64,000 nt of DNA from Dromaius novaehollandiae (Eukaryota > Chordata > Aves > Casuariiformes > Dromaiidae), in NCBI RefSeq assembly GCF_036370855.1, contig NC_088113.1, positions 17,938,501 through 18,002,500 on the forward strand. The letters are read 5' to 3'. A program made the translations under genes and the position numbers. Of this stretch, positions 1-35,149 are shown in pieces. The notes beneath the pieces are model-generated. The model saw only the letters and a program-made list of their open reading frames with translations, was not told the DNA's origin and searched no databases. The number at the start of each line of letters is the position of its first letter. The stretch's first letter is position 1.

Positions 1-3000
1 TATGAATACTATAATTTTCTGGTTAGCCCTAGCCCACTGCTAATGTTCCGCATAAAGGTTGTAAAGCTGATCATGGAGGGAAGCATGTTTTCCTCTGAGT
101 GATTGACTCTCTTAGGATCTGTTTTAGTATCAGCAGTGCCTGTCGGGACCATCGGTGTGTTATGCATGTTTAGGAACAGCTGTTGCTTGGTTATTTCTTG
201 TCATCCTTAGCAGTTGTATTTCTGGCAGGCAGTATGTCAACCTTAGTAATTTCCTCCTCTCCACAGAATGTGTTGCAAGCTGTGTTCTCAACCTGGTGCA
301 GGTGTTTTCTCTTATTTCTGCAGTGTTTAATGCAACTGCATGCTTTGTTTTGTCTCTGTGTTGTCTTTAAAATACTTTCATTTTTATCCCCCCCCCCCCC
401 CCCCCAAGAGGGGAAACAGGCTACTAGTCGAGTTATCGAGCTGTCTTACAGGACTTTTTTTCTTTCCTCTTGGGAGAGAGTAAGGCCCTGATCTTGGTTT
501 TCTGTTTTTATCTATTGGCTTTTACATTACCATCCTGGTACAGCTCAGTTTCTTTCTGTGGTAGATTTAAGGCGCTTGGATTCCTAGACAAAGTGTGAGT
601 GTCATCAAACTGCAGTGTGCTTCTAGGATCCCGGTCTACAACTTGTTCCAGTGGCAAATGTGAATGAAGTCAGTGAGCGTCCATGGAGGCTTTTAACCTG
701 CCTATAAAAACCAAGGGCCTTTCTCATATGCCTGTACAAAATAGACTAAATTCTGTTTCTGCAGCTTAATGACTGTTTTTACACCCCTGATGATAGCAAT
801 TTTTCATGTCTTCCTATGGTTTTGCTTCCAGTAGCAAGGTGAGGAGATTTTTTTTCAGTTGCCTTTTAAAGATCAAATGAGCTTTAGCTTTTATTTTGTA
901 AACTTCTGCAATTGCCTTTTAGATTGTCTATTGCTTGGAGCTTTCAAAAAAACCTGCTGATGGTAAATTGAGTACTGCTGTGCCTTGGCAAAACATCCTA
1001 ATGTCTTTTTAAGAAGAGGACTGTCCATGGTTATCAGTCATACAGGAATGTGCTAGCCTTTTTTGATGAGTTGTGAGAATTCAGAGGAGTTTTAGTGGAG
1101 TAACTTGCTTTTGGTCACCTGTCCTTGTGCAGCACTAATGACACCTTTTAATGATGAATGTGTGAAGCAGACTTTGAGTGTGTGAGACTTGTAGCTAGTG
1201 TTATATTTCAGTCCCCTATGGTTCAGATTGTTGGGTTACTTGCTTGGGACCAATCTGGAATTCTTACTTCATTGTTGGTATTAACATTTCTAAGTTGTGT
1301 TATAGGACAGTGTAATATCTTGTTTAACCTGTTGGTGCATGGTTTTACAACATCACTAAGGTGCAAGGCTTATTTGAGAGGAACCCAAATAGTAGTCCTT
1401 TGATTAGAAGCCATGAGAAGCTCTTGCAAGTTTTTGGCTTTGCATGCTATGCTTAGCTTAACTCTTGCTAGTCTGGTTTTGTATATCGTAGGTATTTGCA
1501 TGCAAATAGGTAAAATGACTAGAAAAACTAGCTCCTACCAAAATAATTTCTTTGTAAAGATTTGCTTCAGGAAATTATGTTAAACTGTCTTCTGTTAATT
1601 GCTGTGCACCCACTTCAAATGTAATTGCAAAAAGTAGAATTGTTTTGTGAATGTTCTTGACAACTTAGTGCAGAGAATTTCGTGCAGCAAAATATAAGAT
1701 AATAGTTTACAGTTCAGATTTACTAACCAATAATAAAGTTGTAGTGTTGCGATGGGTATGATAGCTTTTTTATTTGCTTTATCTGTTTTTCAGTTTTAGC
1801 TTTAAAAATATCACCTCTTCTGAGGGGAAATCAGTCTGTTACAAACATAAAAATAAATGTGGCAATTTTTATGTGTGCACACAAAACGCAAATAAAAATT
1901 AATATATACCAATCCATAGCCTTAAAATATGAGGAAACAGATGAGCTTTGTGATTTGTCTTACAAACCATGAAACCTGGGTTGTTTGTGGTCAGGAGAAA
2001 TTAAATCACAAATTTCCAGTTCTCTTAAGAATTCTCTGCTTGCAGCTTTTCCTATTATTTATAAAATAATTTATTTACAATCTCTTGTTTGTTGTAAATT
2101 GGCAGCAGACAGCTGGGCCACAATCCCCAGGCCAAACCATCTTTCTGGGTATCTATGCCCAGAAAGTACTGCATGCTCAGGCCCAGCCCGTTAGCACTGG
2201 GTTTTAAAGTGAAGCCCAGTAAGCTAATTTTCACCTGTAAATCAGTGAACACCTATGGCTAAAATAGTGTTCTCCAGGCTTAATTTCCAAAGAGTAAGTG
2301 AAGCCCTAAAGGGAAAAATGGTTGTGGCATATACATAGCATTCAGTAGGAATGTAAGAAAATAACTGAATATACTTTTAGCCCTACAGTGTAGCTGAGGC
2401 ATAAAGATGTGGACATGATACAATGTTCATGCTTTATGAAAGCTTTTTCAGGATGGGAACTGATCCTAGGGTTGGAGCTTTCTTATGCAGGAGTATTGCA
2501 TCCCTTCTGTGAACATGTCTATAGCAGTTCTGATAAAGAAAGCTGTTAACTGCAGTTGCTAGTGTGTAAGTGAATTCTTCTTGGTACATGATGAAAATGC
2601 AGGGGGAAAGGCAGATTACAAATGTTGAATATGAAGCAAACAGGATGTTTTTGTCTTCTGACACTTCAGCTTAGTTTGAGGTAACTTTTTGTTGTTGCTT
2701 TTAATAAGAGAAGAGTATTTTACAGTGGCCTTTTGGCTCAGGAAAGACAAATACTGCTATCGGTATGTGTTCTGATACAAGCAGTTTCATGTTATTTCTG
2801 CTAAATAAAGAGCTGAATTTGGAAGAAGTGTACAAGTGTTAAGCTATTCTCAGGTTGCTTTGAGAAAGTTGATTACAGCTATTCTGACTAGTTTTCCCAT
2901 CGCGATGTAGTGCAACTCTGGTGCAAAATATATTACTTTATCATTTTTAAAATCCCCCTAGCACCTTAAGAGAATGTTGTGGCTGTTGTTTAAAGTGACT

Positions 3001-6000
3001 TACATGAATATTTTGTTCTTTGTTTAGGTAATAGCTACAAATCTTGTGTATAACTTAGAGATATGACCGAACTCTCATTTTCAAGTAGACGGGAGCTTGA
3101 AGTGTAGTGTGAGGTGCATATCATGAAGAGAACTTATTAATAGCATAACTTTTAGTTAACTAAAGCCTTTCACTCCAGTTACTTCAATTGTATTTGGTGA
3201 ATGTTGTTTATAGGAAAGCTTCACTGTCTTTGCAGTGGAATTGTGTGCTGCATAGTATAGTTCCACTTTGCAAGTCCTTTTGTAATGCAGTGATTATCAT
3301 GAGGAGAAGGGAGATGAGAAGTTGGCATTCATCTATATGACCTTGTTTACTATAAGGCTCTTAAAAATTGTCAATTATCCTGTTATCAATGCTGAGTCAC
3401 AGTTCTTATTCCTGAGTGCCTTCCGTGGAAGACTATAACATACTGGAGTTCTTGTTATCAAGGAGCTACTTGCAAGCTGATATGTAACATGGTTGTGCTT
3501 GGATAGGCAACCTGAAGAAGTGTGCTTTTTGCATTTGAACTGAGTAAGAGTGGGTTTAAAACTAGCTTGTGTGTGGTTTTTTTGTAGTGTATTGCAGGTA
3601 GCTGTCACTGTCCCAGACCAGAATCTCACCCTGTGAGCTGTGTGTTATAGTAAGATAGTCCTGCTGAAAGAGCTTAAGTAAAAAATAAAGTTATAACATA
3701 GAAACACAAGAAAACACTGAGGAAATGTGAGAACCGTAGTGCTGATCTTGAGAGTGCTGCATATTGTGCATATACAAGTTTTCTTCTGGAAATACTTGCT
3801 GCAGCTTTGCTAGAAGGATGCAATATTTGTAGACAGATAAAATGGTGAATGTCTTGCATCTCCCAGGATATAGTTTCTTGGAGAGATAAAGAAGCCCTCT
3901 AATGCAACTCCTTTTTTGGAAAGCCGGTGGAGCCATCTTAGTATGGTGATAATGGCTTTTTGGTGAACAGTTGTACTGAGATGTTTAGTTCCTGTTTTCT
4001 GTAGCAGCTGTTTTCTTAGGATTCTTCCCCCATCCCCAATTGAAAGGTTTATGTAGCTGCTTCCTTGAGGACAAATTTTTTTCACAAAAATAGGGTATAA
4101 TTGGAGGCCTTGGAAGAGATACTTGCGGATACATTGCTGGTATGGCTGAAAACCTGGAGAAACTCTTAAGGCTGTCAGCTGCTTTGGTATGAGTGAGCAT
4201 TTCTTACAAAGCCAAGGACTAGCTTCTGCTAGGCTAGGTAACACAGTAGGTACGCTGATTTTTTCTTGCAGTACAGATTTCAGTATTTAATTTGTTGGTA
4301 GTGAATTATGGCTGTGAAGTTCATTAATGTAAATAGGCATTTAGAACACCGTAATTCATTCTACTGTTGTTTTGAGATGGAGTGTAACATCCTGTTTTGT
4401 TGATCCAGAAATCTGAGCTAGCTACTACTTTTGAACGAGTTATTGGTTAAGAGGGTTTCTGTGTTTTTCTGGTTCTGTAGCAGCATGATTTCTGGTGGCC
4501 TGAACTGCCTGTATCTTTTTGAAGTGAAGCTGCTACTCCTTTGCCTTTTGCATGCAGAACATCTGCAGATAATCTTTCACTGAATGTCTTCAGGTATATG
4601 TGCTTCTGATTTGTTAGTAGTTTGAGCTGTTGCATCCTTCCCTAGGGGAATGTGATACTTTGACATATCTGAATCAGAAACTTGTTGCTGATAAGCAAGA
4701 AAGTTGAAGAAGGTTTAAAGGTCTGTCACTGTAGAACAGCACAGGAAAAAGAGAAGGAAACCGTCATTCAGCTGAGCAATTGCAACAGGAGTGTAGTAAC
4801 AGTCAAGAGAAGCAGCTGCATATAGTTTTGTCCTTAGTGGCCTTGTAAATAAGAAATTACTGAAGATTTTGTGGAAGCTCAGATACTCGCCATGACTCAG
4901 AGACAGTTAAAAACTCTTATGATGGCAAGCAAAATAGGAAGTACCTGAGGGAAAAGTCCCGAGAGAGCAAGTGGCAAACTGAAATACCTGGCCTTGACAG
5001 ACATAATGAATGTAGCGTTTGCCTTGAAGTATTAACTTCGATGAGCTGTAAAACAGATAAGCTATTTTAGCACTTCCTTCTGAATGAAGAATTGGAAGGA
5101 CTATATGAGGTATTAAGATAGTTTTCTTTCTGGGCAATGAGGTAAAAAGACTTGAAATACAAGGGGAATCATGCAATTTGATTTCTTGCAGAGAGGAAGA
5201 GGAGGAACTGGCTTTAAGTGTGGCAGGCTGAGACTGTCTGTGGCAGACAGACGACTGAGAGTGCACTTCTGTCTTTGTTTCTCCTAATTGGAATGGAAAT
5301 GTGCAAGTTATAATTACTCTGGAAAACCTCTACTGTCACAAAAGCAATGGGATCGTCAAGGATCATAAAAATTGAGACTGACAGATTTAGGTTGTTTTGG
5401 AGGTGATATTGATAGCATGCTATGCTGTCATTTCACACTGTTCTTGACTGGTCATTGGTACCTGGTGAACATTTGTGAGAGTGGAAACTAAATTTTCTGA
5501 TTCTTTCCCTTTGACTAAAATTGGGTGAAATAAACATGTTTAGATTACACTGTTGCCAACCACGTGGAATAAATCTAATTTAGCATGTGAATAAAGCAGA
5601 GCTGGAATGCTTCATAAATCTGTAACTTATTTGTAGTGTGTGTGCCTTTACTGAGGAAAAAGTGTTTTCTTTTCTTACACTCTCTCTACAGGGAAAAATC
5701 TCCAGTTTTCTCTTCAAGAGTTCATAGCAGTAGCCTGACAAAACTTCTATAATGGTCTGGCCACATTTCAGTAGATACTGATGGCATGGTGTGGGATGAG
5801 TCCCAATCTTTCTGTAGCAGGGAGATTTTGGGTATCTAACATTCTCTTGCCTGTTCCCAGTTTTTTGTGTTAAGGATGCTGTAAGGTTTACCCTGTTTCT
5901 GAAGAAGGAAATTTTTACTTTGCCAGTTGTCTTTTTCTTTGCTCTGTTTTCTGCTCCTTCTAGCTCTCCTGTATCACTTGATGAAATTTAACTTACAGTA

Positions 6001-6272
6001 TACAAAGCATATTTAACAATAATGTATGTGATGTATTTATTTACACACAGAAAACAAGTGTGACCTAATACATCCTTTTTTCTTGTGGGAGGTAGTGTCA
6101 GTTTCACAATTACTTTGGTTTAAAGACTGTTTACCATGAATGCAAGAATCCAAGTATGCAGACTTTCTTTTGTCATGGGAAGAAATGGAAAAATTAATAT
6201 GTCAAGTGTGCATGTGTGTGCGCATAAGAAATGTGGAAGGTGCTAATTCTTTTTCCCTGTCTTGTCAAATAG
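1..6272 (+). other. OSBPL2 intron 1 (partial); no gene seen
   Basis: This is AT-rich sequence upstream of the first coding exon. There is no CpG island, so the OSBPL2 promoter and noncoding exon 1 should lie left of the window. Open frames on both strands here are short, unspliced and resemble no family I recognise. The only simple repeat of note is a C18 run at 388-405. Confidence 0.7.
388..405. repeat. C18 homopolymer
   Basis: Eighteen consecutive C residues in OSBPL2 intron 1. The length is prone to polymerase slippage and may be wrong in an assembly. Confidence 0.95.
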
Positions 6273-6400
6273 ATCATCTGAAACAGCTTGGCATTTGCAA
6301 ACGAAGATCTCGAGAGCACACAAATACTTAATTTTTAAATCGAGCTCAACGATGCATTAGAGGAAGCTGGGTTGACTGTGCAGAGATTTCATGCTGAAGG
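6273..6400 (+). other. OSBPL2: OSBPL2 5' UTR part of exon 2, with two upstream ATGs
   Basis: A pyrimidine-rich acceptor ending in AG at 6271-6272 precedes the start-codon exon, so the exon probably begins at 6273. Within the leader, ATG at 6352 is followed one codon later by TAG at 6358-6360. A second ATG at 6391 opens a six-codon frame ending with TGA at 6409-6411, overlapping the main ATG at 6401. The acceptor is inferred from sequence only. Confidence 0.7.
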
Positions 6401-29799
<23,399 letters not shown>

Positions 29800-30134
29800 A
29801 ATTACTGAACCGATAGCTCATCTCATCTGGACATCTAGTTACTAGATTTCATTCTAAGCCAGTTACTCTGGTTTTGTTAATAGCAAAAACCAGCTTTTCT
29901 ATGTAAATTTTAACAAAAATTCTATCACTCAACAATCGAGGATTTAATTATCACTAACTTTGGATTGCCAAATACTTAAATACTGTTGCATTCTTTCCAT
30001 AAAGCTGAAAATGATCATGTTTTCACTAATTTTTAAAGGGACCTTTGGTTCTTCATTTTTTTCCTAGTTTCTTTGTCAGGAAGGTATGCTGTATCTGGTA
30101 GAGCTTGTAACAACCTTGAAAACTATGTAACTTT

Positions 30135-30145
30135 AATAAAATAAA
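30135..30145 (+). terminator. OSBPL2: Proximal OSBPL2 poly(A) signals
   Basis: Two overlapping AATAAA hexamers start at 30135 and 30140, about 340 bases after the stop codon. Use would give a short 3' UTR. Confidence 0.6.
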
Positions 30146-33100
30146 TAGAGATAATATCTTTGTTACTTAGTACAGCAGTGAAGAATCTGAGTTTTTGGGA
30201 ACTTGGAATAGAGATGAAAAACTAGTACGGTACAAACATGATTACATCTATTACTGTTGCTATTCCCCATGAAGAGATGTATGTGGAATTTTTAGATGGT
30301 ATGTAGCACTACATGGGGATTGGAGCTCCTGGCCCCTCTCTCTCTCAATACGGTTCAATACTTCAAAGACTTGCAGGAACAAAACACAAAATGTTAGCTT
30401 CTGGAACTGTAGTTCTGTTCAGTAGTCTGTTACAGAGTCTTCACAATCTTTGGACACTGTGAGCATTAAACTGTGTACCTGTGATAAAATTGCATAAAAC
30501 ATAGGAGAAGGGAAGGATGCGTTAAAAAAGGTCTGCTTTTTCTGAAGTAAAATGGTGTTCTTAAATACAGGAAGCTTCAGAAACAATTGCAGGAATGTTG
30601 AAGTGGTTACAATGTAAAATATATTGCTTGCTACCACTTGGAGGCTTAGATCTCCAGCACTACTTTTGGCAGCTTTGGCACTATGTATGCTTCTAGACTA
30701 AACTTTTATTTGGAAGCACTTGGTAGACATATCCACACACGTTCATATTTTGGGGATGTTTTTGTTTGCATGTTTTTATTAGGTCATGTCTGTTCTGTAT
30801 GTTGTGAAAAAGCAGAACCAATTTAAAGCTGTAGCATAGTTATACCTATTATAAATTTTCAAATTTTCTGTGAGCACGTGCTGTCATACAAGTGGAATTT
30901 TTTGTTCCATATTGAAATATCAAAGCCATATAATACTGGAACTATTTGAACTACAGGTCATTTACTGTATTGATGCATTAATTTTCCTTCAAAGTGGTAC
31001 ACTTCTGAGAGGGGGAAGGAGGCTTGAAAAATTAGGCTGAACAATTTAAACTAATTTTAATGTTGCTTGTTTCTTTTATGAAAGCTTTTAATTTAGTAAC
31101 CAGGCAAAACTGCAGAGTGGCTGCAGTGCAGCTAGGTTTACAGTAATTCGGACATTGCTGATGTTAAGCACCAGCAACTTGAAGAATTAGTGGAAGAATT
31201 GATCTGATTGATGCCCAGACACATTTGTGGTTTCATCCAAAGATTAGATTTAGAATTGCTTCTCCCAGAGGATTAAAAAACAAAAGAAAATAAACATTAC
31301 CCTGGTGAAACATTTTTATATGAAATCATGCATTTAAAGATCAGGTTAACTTTAAATTTGTTGAGATTTAGCTGCCTTCTTTATTGGAAAAATAGGCAAA
31401 TTGTAAAAATTCAAGGCAATAAGTAAGGGCATAATCTGAAATGTGCTCATGGCAACTTCATTCTGTTGCCAGAAATTGGACTTTACGCTGATTGCAGTCT
31501 TTCAGATATAACCTAGACTTGGAAATATGGTGCAGACAAATTAATATTTATTCCTAATAAGTGTGTAGACACTTGGCTTTTAAAAGACATTGCTGATCCT
31601 CATGGGACAGCATAAAAATACTTTCAGCTTTTTGTAAAAATTTAACTTTATTGGCTTTACAGACACTGTATTCCCCTTTCTAACCTCACTGTAAGCAGAG
31701 TAGGGAATCATTTATGTAGGTGAGGCTTGAAAAGATTCATATATTAAGCTGGTTTAAAATTTCACGAGAATTTAAAACTTGTTTGAACTAAATAGTATGT
31801 ACACTGTTGTATTAGTGTTTTTAAAACATTATGTGTAAAATGGAATTGCCAGAATGGAAAAATGATATAGTAATTGCTAAAGAAATACTCTATTTATAAG
31901 AAGTAACGTACAGGTTAGCAACTCTCTCCAAGTCATGATTTAAATTCAGAAGACCTAACCCCTTTTCATTATGCAAAACCATGAAGAGATAGTAGCAGCA
32001 TGTTTAATCCAAACTGCTTTATAGCATTTTCAGGGATTAAAAAAAAAAAAAAAAAAAGGAAAGATTTCTAAAATAGGATCATTTAATTTTTTCTTTATCC
32101 CCTTCTCCTCTTCCTTTAGTGTATTGTTTTTTTGGGTAAAAAATTCTGTCTTGGTTCTGAGTCTATTCTCTATGTAGTTTATTGTTCTTCATTGAAAATA
32201 TTTAGAAAATATTTTCCCACCACTGATGAAAAGTATGTGTTTGGCTGGCCATGAGATGCATACTACAAAATTTTGATTACTCTGAAAGTGGAAACGTTTT
32301 ATTTTAAATGCAGATCTCACCTCAGTAGTTTACTTGTCAAAACATTGATAACTTTGCACCTTTTAAAAGAATGTCACTTTTATAACTTGATTAAACACTG
32401 ACTGTATATAAAATAACTGTGTTAGTATATGTTAATATAGCTATGTAGAGATATCATCTAGAAAGAAATTATAATAAATGCTTAACACCCTTTAGAGCTC
32501 TAGATGGTGAGAGAGAGGTTTTTGTAAAGTGTGACTTTCATACTAGGGCAACTGTTTTGTAGGGCAAGAAAACAGTTGGAGATTACTCTGGCTTTATTGC
32601 TGAGCCGGTGTCAGATCACTTACATTTTGTATTCCCCTTGATGCTTATTAGACAAATATGATTTAAATTAGAGCTTTGACACCCCCCTCTCTCCCAGATT
32701 TAGCTCTTTTCTGCACATAAGTGGACTCAATTCTTTAACAGCTTGTTGCTGTGCAGTACATTGGATATAAGAAATGTGGGATGATATCAACGTACACTGA
32801 GAGCTATCATGGCAAAGGACATGTAGTTGGTGGAACTCATTTCTGAGATGCGCAAGGTAGAAGAAAGGGCCGGGGAGTCTTGTGGGAGCCTTCTCACTGC
32901 AGGGGAGCCACACAATGCTCTAGGCTAAAACAAGCTGAGTGTTAATTGGAGAAGGGGAATAAGTGGACTTATACTAAAAAATTTTAGTGGAAGTGATAAA
33001 CTAACTTTGTAGTCATTGTATAGCTTCTTTTTCTGTGTCTTTGAGGCAATGTCACATTGCAAATTGGGAGCAGCTTTTTCAAACATCAAGCATTTAGATA

Positions 33101-33320
33101 ATTACTAGTGTCCAGATTAATGATGACAGGAAGTGTATGCTCTAAATTAGTCAGAAAAACAACTAATTAGCAGTATTTATCCCATTTTAACAATTAAAAA
33201 ATCAATTCTCTGTTCTTTGAAGTATAACATTGAGTTTTTTTTTTTTTTTTTTTGCTGAAATTTAAAAATAAATAACATTCCCCCAAATCTCTTCTAAAGT
33301 AGAACTGTTGTAAAAGACTT

Positions 33321-33392
33321 CAGCTCCCCCACTGTAGACAGCTGTGTGTGATGGAGCAGCTCCCCCACTGTAGACAGCTGTGTGTGATGGAG
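33321..33392. repeat. Perfect 36-base tandem duplication
   Basis: The unit beginning CAGCTCCCCCACTGTAGACA occupies 33321-33356 and recurs without a mismatch at 33357-33392. A partial third copy (CAGC) follows. It lies in the OSBPL2 3' UTR. Identity between copies indicates a recent duplication. Confidence 0.95.
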
Positions 33393-33943
33393 CAGCACAA
33401 ATGCCCCTCGGGTCCCTCCTAAGTGTAGCCCTTGGCCTCTTCACTGTTCCCTGATGTCCTCATGTTACATGTGAACATACATATTTGTTTATTAGGCCTC
33501 ATGCTAAACACTACAATAATTTGGTAATGCCCTGTAGCTTGCTCTCATTGAAAACACCTGTGACTTGGGTCAACTGTATGATAAAGCAATATTTAAATTA
33601 TGTAAAGCTAATAGTTCTAACACCTAATTTGATTCTTGGTATGTTTTTATAGCATGAAAAATTAAAAATGCTTATATCCAGACTTCCAGTCCACTCTGAT
33701 TTATACTTCTATGAAGCTGCTTCTTGCCTTACTCGATCGCTGTTTCCCTGTTCCCTGCCCGGTGTCTGCCTTACCCCCCTTGCATGAGCGTGTGGATGAT
33801 AAAAAATGCTCTAGTGAAATGGATTTATTTTTATAATATTTAATATCTGTCAATACCCATCTCTATTAACAACCGTTTGGCTTTTTAGAGAAGTCTGTAC
33901 AGGTTTGTGGACATACATGTTAAACTGTAAAGCTGTAAATCTG

Positions 33944-33949
33944 AATAAA
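33944..33949 (+). terminator. OSBPL2: Distal OSBPL2 poly(A) signal
   Basis: AATAAA followed by GTCATTTTGG, the last signal before the ADRM1 CpG island. Cleavage would fall near 33960-33970. Confidence 0.6.
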
Positions 33950-33990
33950 GGTCATTTTGGAGAAGACGCCCCGCCTGCGGCCTCTGCTTT

Positions 33991-34010
33991 GGGGCGGGGC
34001 GGGGCGGGGC
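33991..34010 (+). promoter_or_regulatory. Four tandem GGGGC units (Sp1/KLF GC boxes)
   Basis: GGGGC is repeated four times without interruption, giving overlapping GGGGCGGGGC Sp1 sites. Four G4 runs separated by single C residues also fit a G-quadruplex pattern. Confidence 0.85.
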
Positions 34011-34016
34011 GCGGCC

Positions 34017-34027
34017 CGGCCATCTTG
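34017..34027 (-). promoter_or_regulatory. YY1-type core promoter motif
   Basis: CGGCCATCTTG on the + strand is the complement of the YY1 consensus AAGATGGCCG. Such sites often sit at the start of TATA-less housekeeping promoters. Confidence 0.6.
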
Positions 34028-34053
34028 CCCGGCGGCCCCGCCCCGCGGCCGTT

Positions 34054-34064
34054 ATGACACAGCA
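34054..34064 (+). promoter_or_regulatory. Antioxidant-response / CNC-sMaf-like element
   Basis: ATGACACAGCA fits RTGACNNNGCR. This is the site class bound by NFE2L1 or NFE2L2 with small Maf proteins, and it is known in proteasome-subunit promoters. It lies in the ADRM1 promoter. Function is inferred. Confidence 0.5.
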
Positions 34065-34254
34065 CAATGGTGGGGGGCGGTGCCGGCGCGGTGCATGTCG
34101 GGCCGCCCGCGCTTGAGTGACGGCGGCAGCACCCAACCCCGTGCGGCGCGGCGGGGGACGGGCGCGGTCGGCCCCGTGGCGGGCGGGGTTCCGGCGCGCG
34201 GAGCAGGAAGAGCGGAGCGGGGCGCGGGGCCTGCGGGCGCGGCGGCGGCGGCAG

Positions 34255-35148
34255 GTACCGGCGCGGGGGGGGGGCGCCGGGCCGGGCTCCTCAGCGCCGT
34301 GCGGGCCCGCAGCCGCCAGCCCGCCGCTGCCAGCCCGCCGCCTCCCTGGGGAGCGGCCCGGCCGCGGGGGCAGCCGCGAGCCCGACCCGGCCGCGGTGAC
34401 TAAGCGCTGCCGGCGGAGGCGGCGCTCGGGGCCGGGCTGAGCCGGCGGCAGGGGCCGCGATCGCGCTGCGGGCGGGCGCGGGGCCTTGCCGAAGCCCTCA
34501 CCCCGGCCCCTCCTGGCGTGCAGGCACCGCGGCGGGGGTGCTGGGGGTGCCCGTCCCAGCCAGGCGTTCCCCGGGGCGGCTCATAGGAAGCCTGAACTAT
34601 TGTTTAGAAGCGTCTTAAAAAGCAATCGCGAAGTCACTGAAGCTGACATCGTTTGCAGTTTTCAGACAGTAACGTCTGTACACGCTAGGTTGGCAGATAA
34701 GTTATTTGGGAAACCTGATCTTTGTGGCGCTCAGAAACGGCAGCACGTGAGGCTGTGGGGACGTACAGCGTTCAGTAGCAAAGAGGTTAACCACGAAGGT
34801 CAGTTTGGGCACTAGTTGCTGAAGCAGGAGTCAGAAGATCAGAATTACAATAGAGTTTTACGCAATTAAAATGTCGCTGATCCTGTGAACGGTGTTATAG
34901 ACCAAAGGAAGAAGTTTCAGGGAGAAGGTGGTTTCATTTTCAGGTGTGTTAGCGGAAGCGCTCCTTGTCATTAGTGGAGCTGTGTGGAGGAGCCTTTCTT
35001 CATTCTGCTTTTTTGGGTCCTGTTTTAGCTTTTGGAGTGCCTTCCAACTCCCGGAGCCAGTGGGAAGTTCATTTTGTAAAGTCTTATATTGGGAAGAGGG
35101 AATGTGGGAAACCTTCTGGTCATACTTGCTGATCCCTCTCTATTCCAG
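34255..35148 (+). other. ADRM1 intron 1
   Basis: GC-rich sequence continues to about 34600 and then becomes average. Acceptor TTCCAG ends at 35148. The open frames across the CpG island are composition artefacts. Confidence 0.65.
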
Positions 35149-35149
35149 G

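Larger units (their letters stand above)
29800..33965 (+). other. OSBPL2: OSBPL2 3' UTR (up to 4.2 kb)
   Basis: AT-rich noncoding sequence follows the TGA at 29797-29799. Poly(A) signals occur early (AATAAA at 30135-30145, overlapping pair), midway (32473-32478) and at the far end (33944-33949). The last is followed within about 45 bases by the ADRM1 GC boxes. An A19 run lies at 32039-32057, a T19 run at 33235-33253, and a perfect 36-base tandem duplication at 33321-33392. Which signals are used cannot be read from DNA alone. Confidence 0.65.
33966..34254 (+). promoter_or_regulatory. ADRM1: ADRM1 CpG-island promoter and probable noncoding exon 1
   Basis: Base composition changes sharply at about 33966 to very GC-rich, CpG-rich sequence extending to about 34600. 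It holds four GGGGC units (33991-34010), a YY1-type site (34017-34027), an antioxidant-response-like site (34054-34064) and an inverted GC box (34037-34045). No TATA box was seen. The first exon probably ends at 34254, where GCAG is followed by GTACCG; this donor is weak and the call is tentative. The transcription start is probably close to the YY1 site. Confidence 0.8.

Noticed and set aside
3810-4244. 144-codon minus-strand open frame in OSBPL2 intron 1
   Set aside because: No recognised domain, no initiation or splice context, and AT-rich flanks. A retroelement remnant is possible, but I could not match it to a family.
32039-33253. A19 run at 32039-32057 and T19 run at 33235-33253 as tails of processed pseudogenes
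   Set aside because: No gene-derived body or target-site duplications could be recognised beside either run.
33957-34440. Arg/Gly/Ala-rich open frames across the ADRM1 CpG island
   Set aside because: Composition artefact of CpG-rich promoter sequence. The real ADRM1 start is at 35150.
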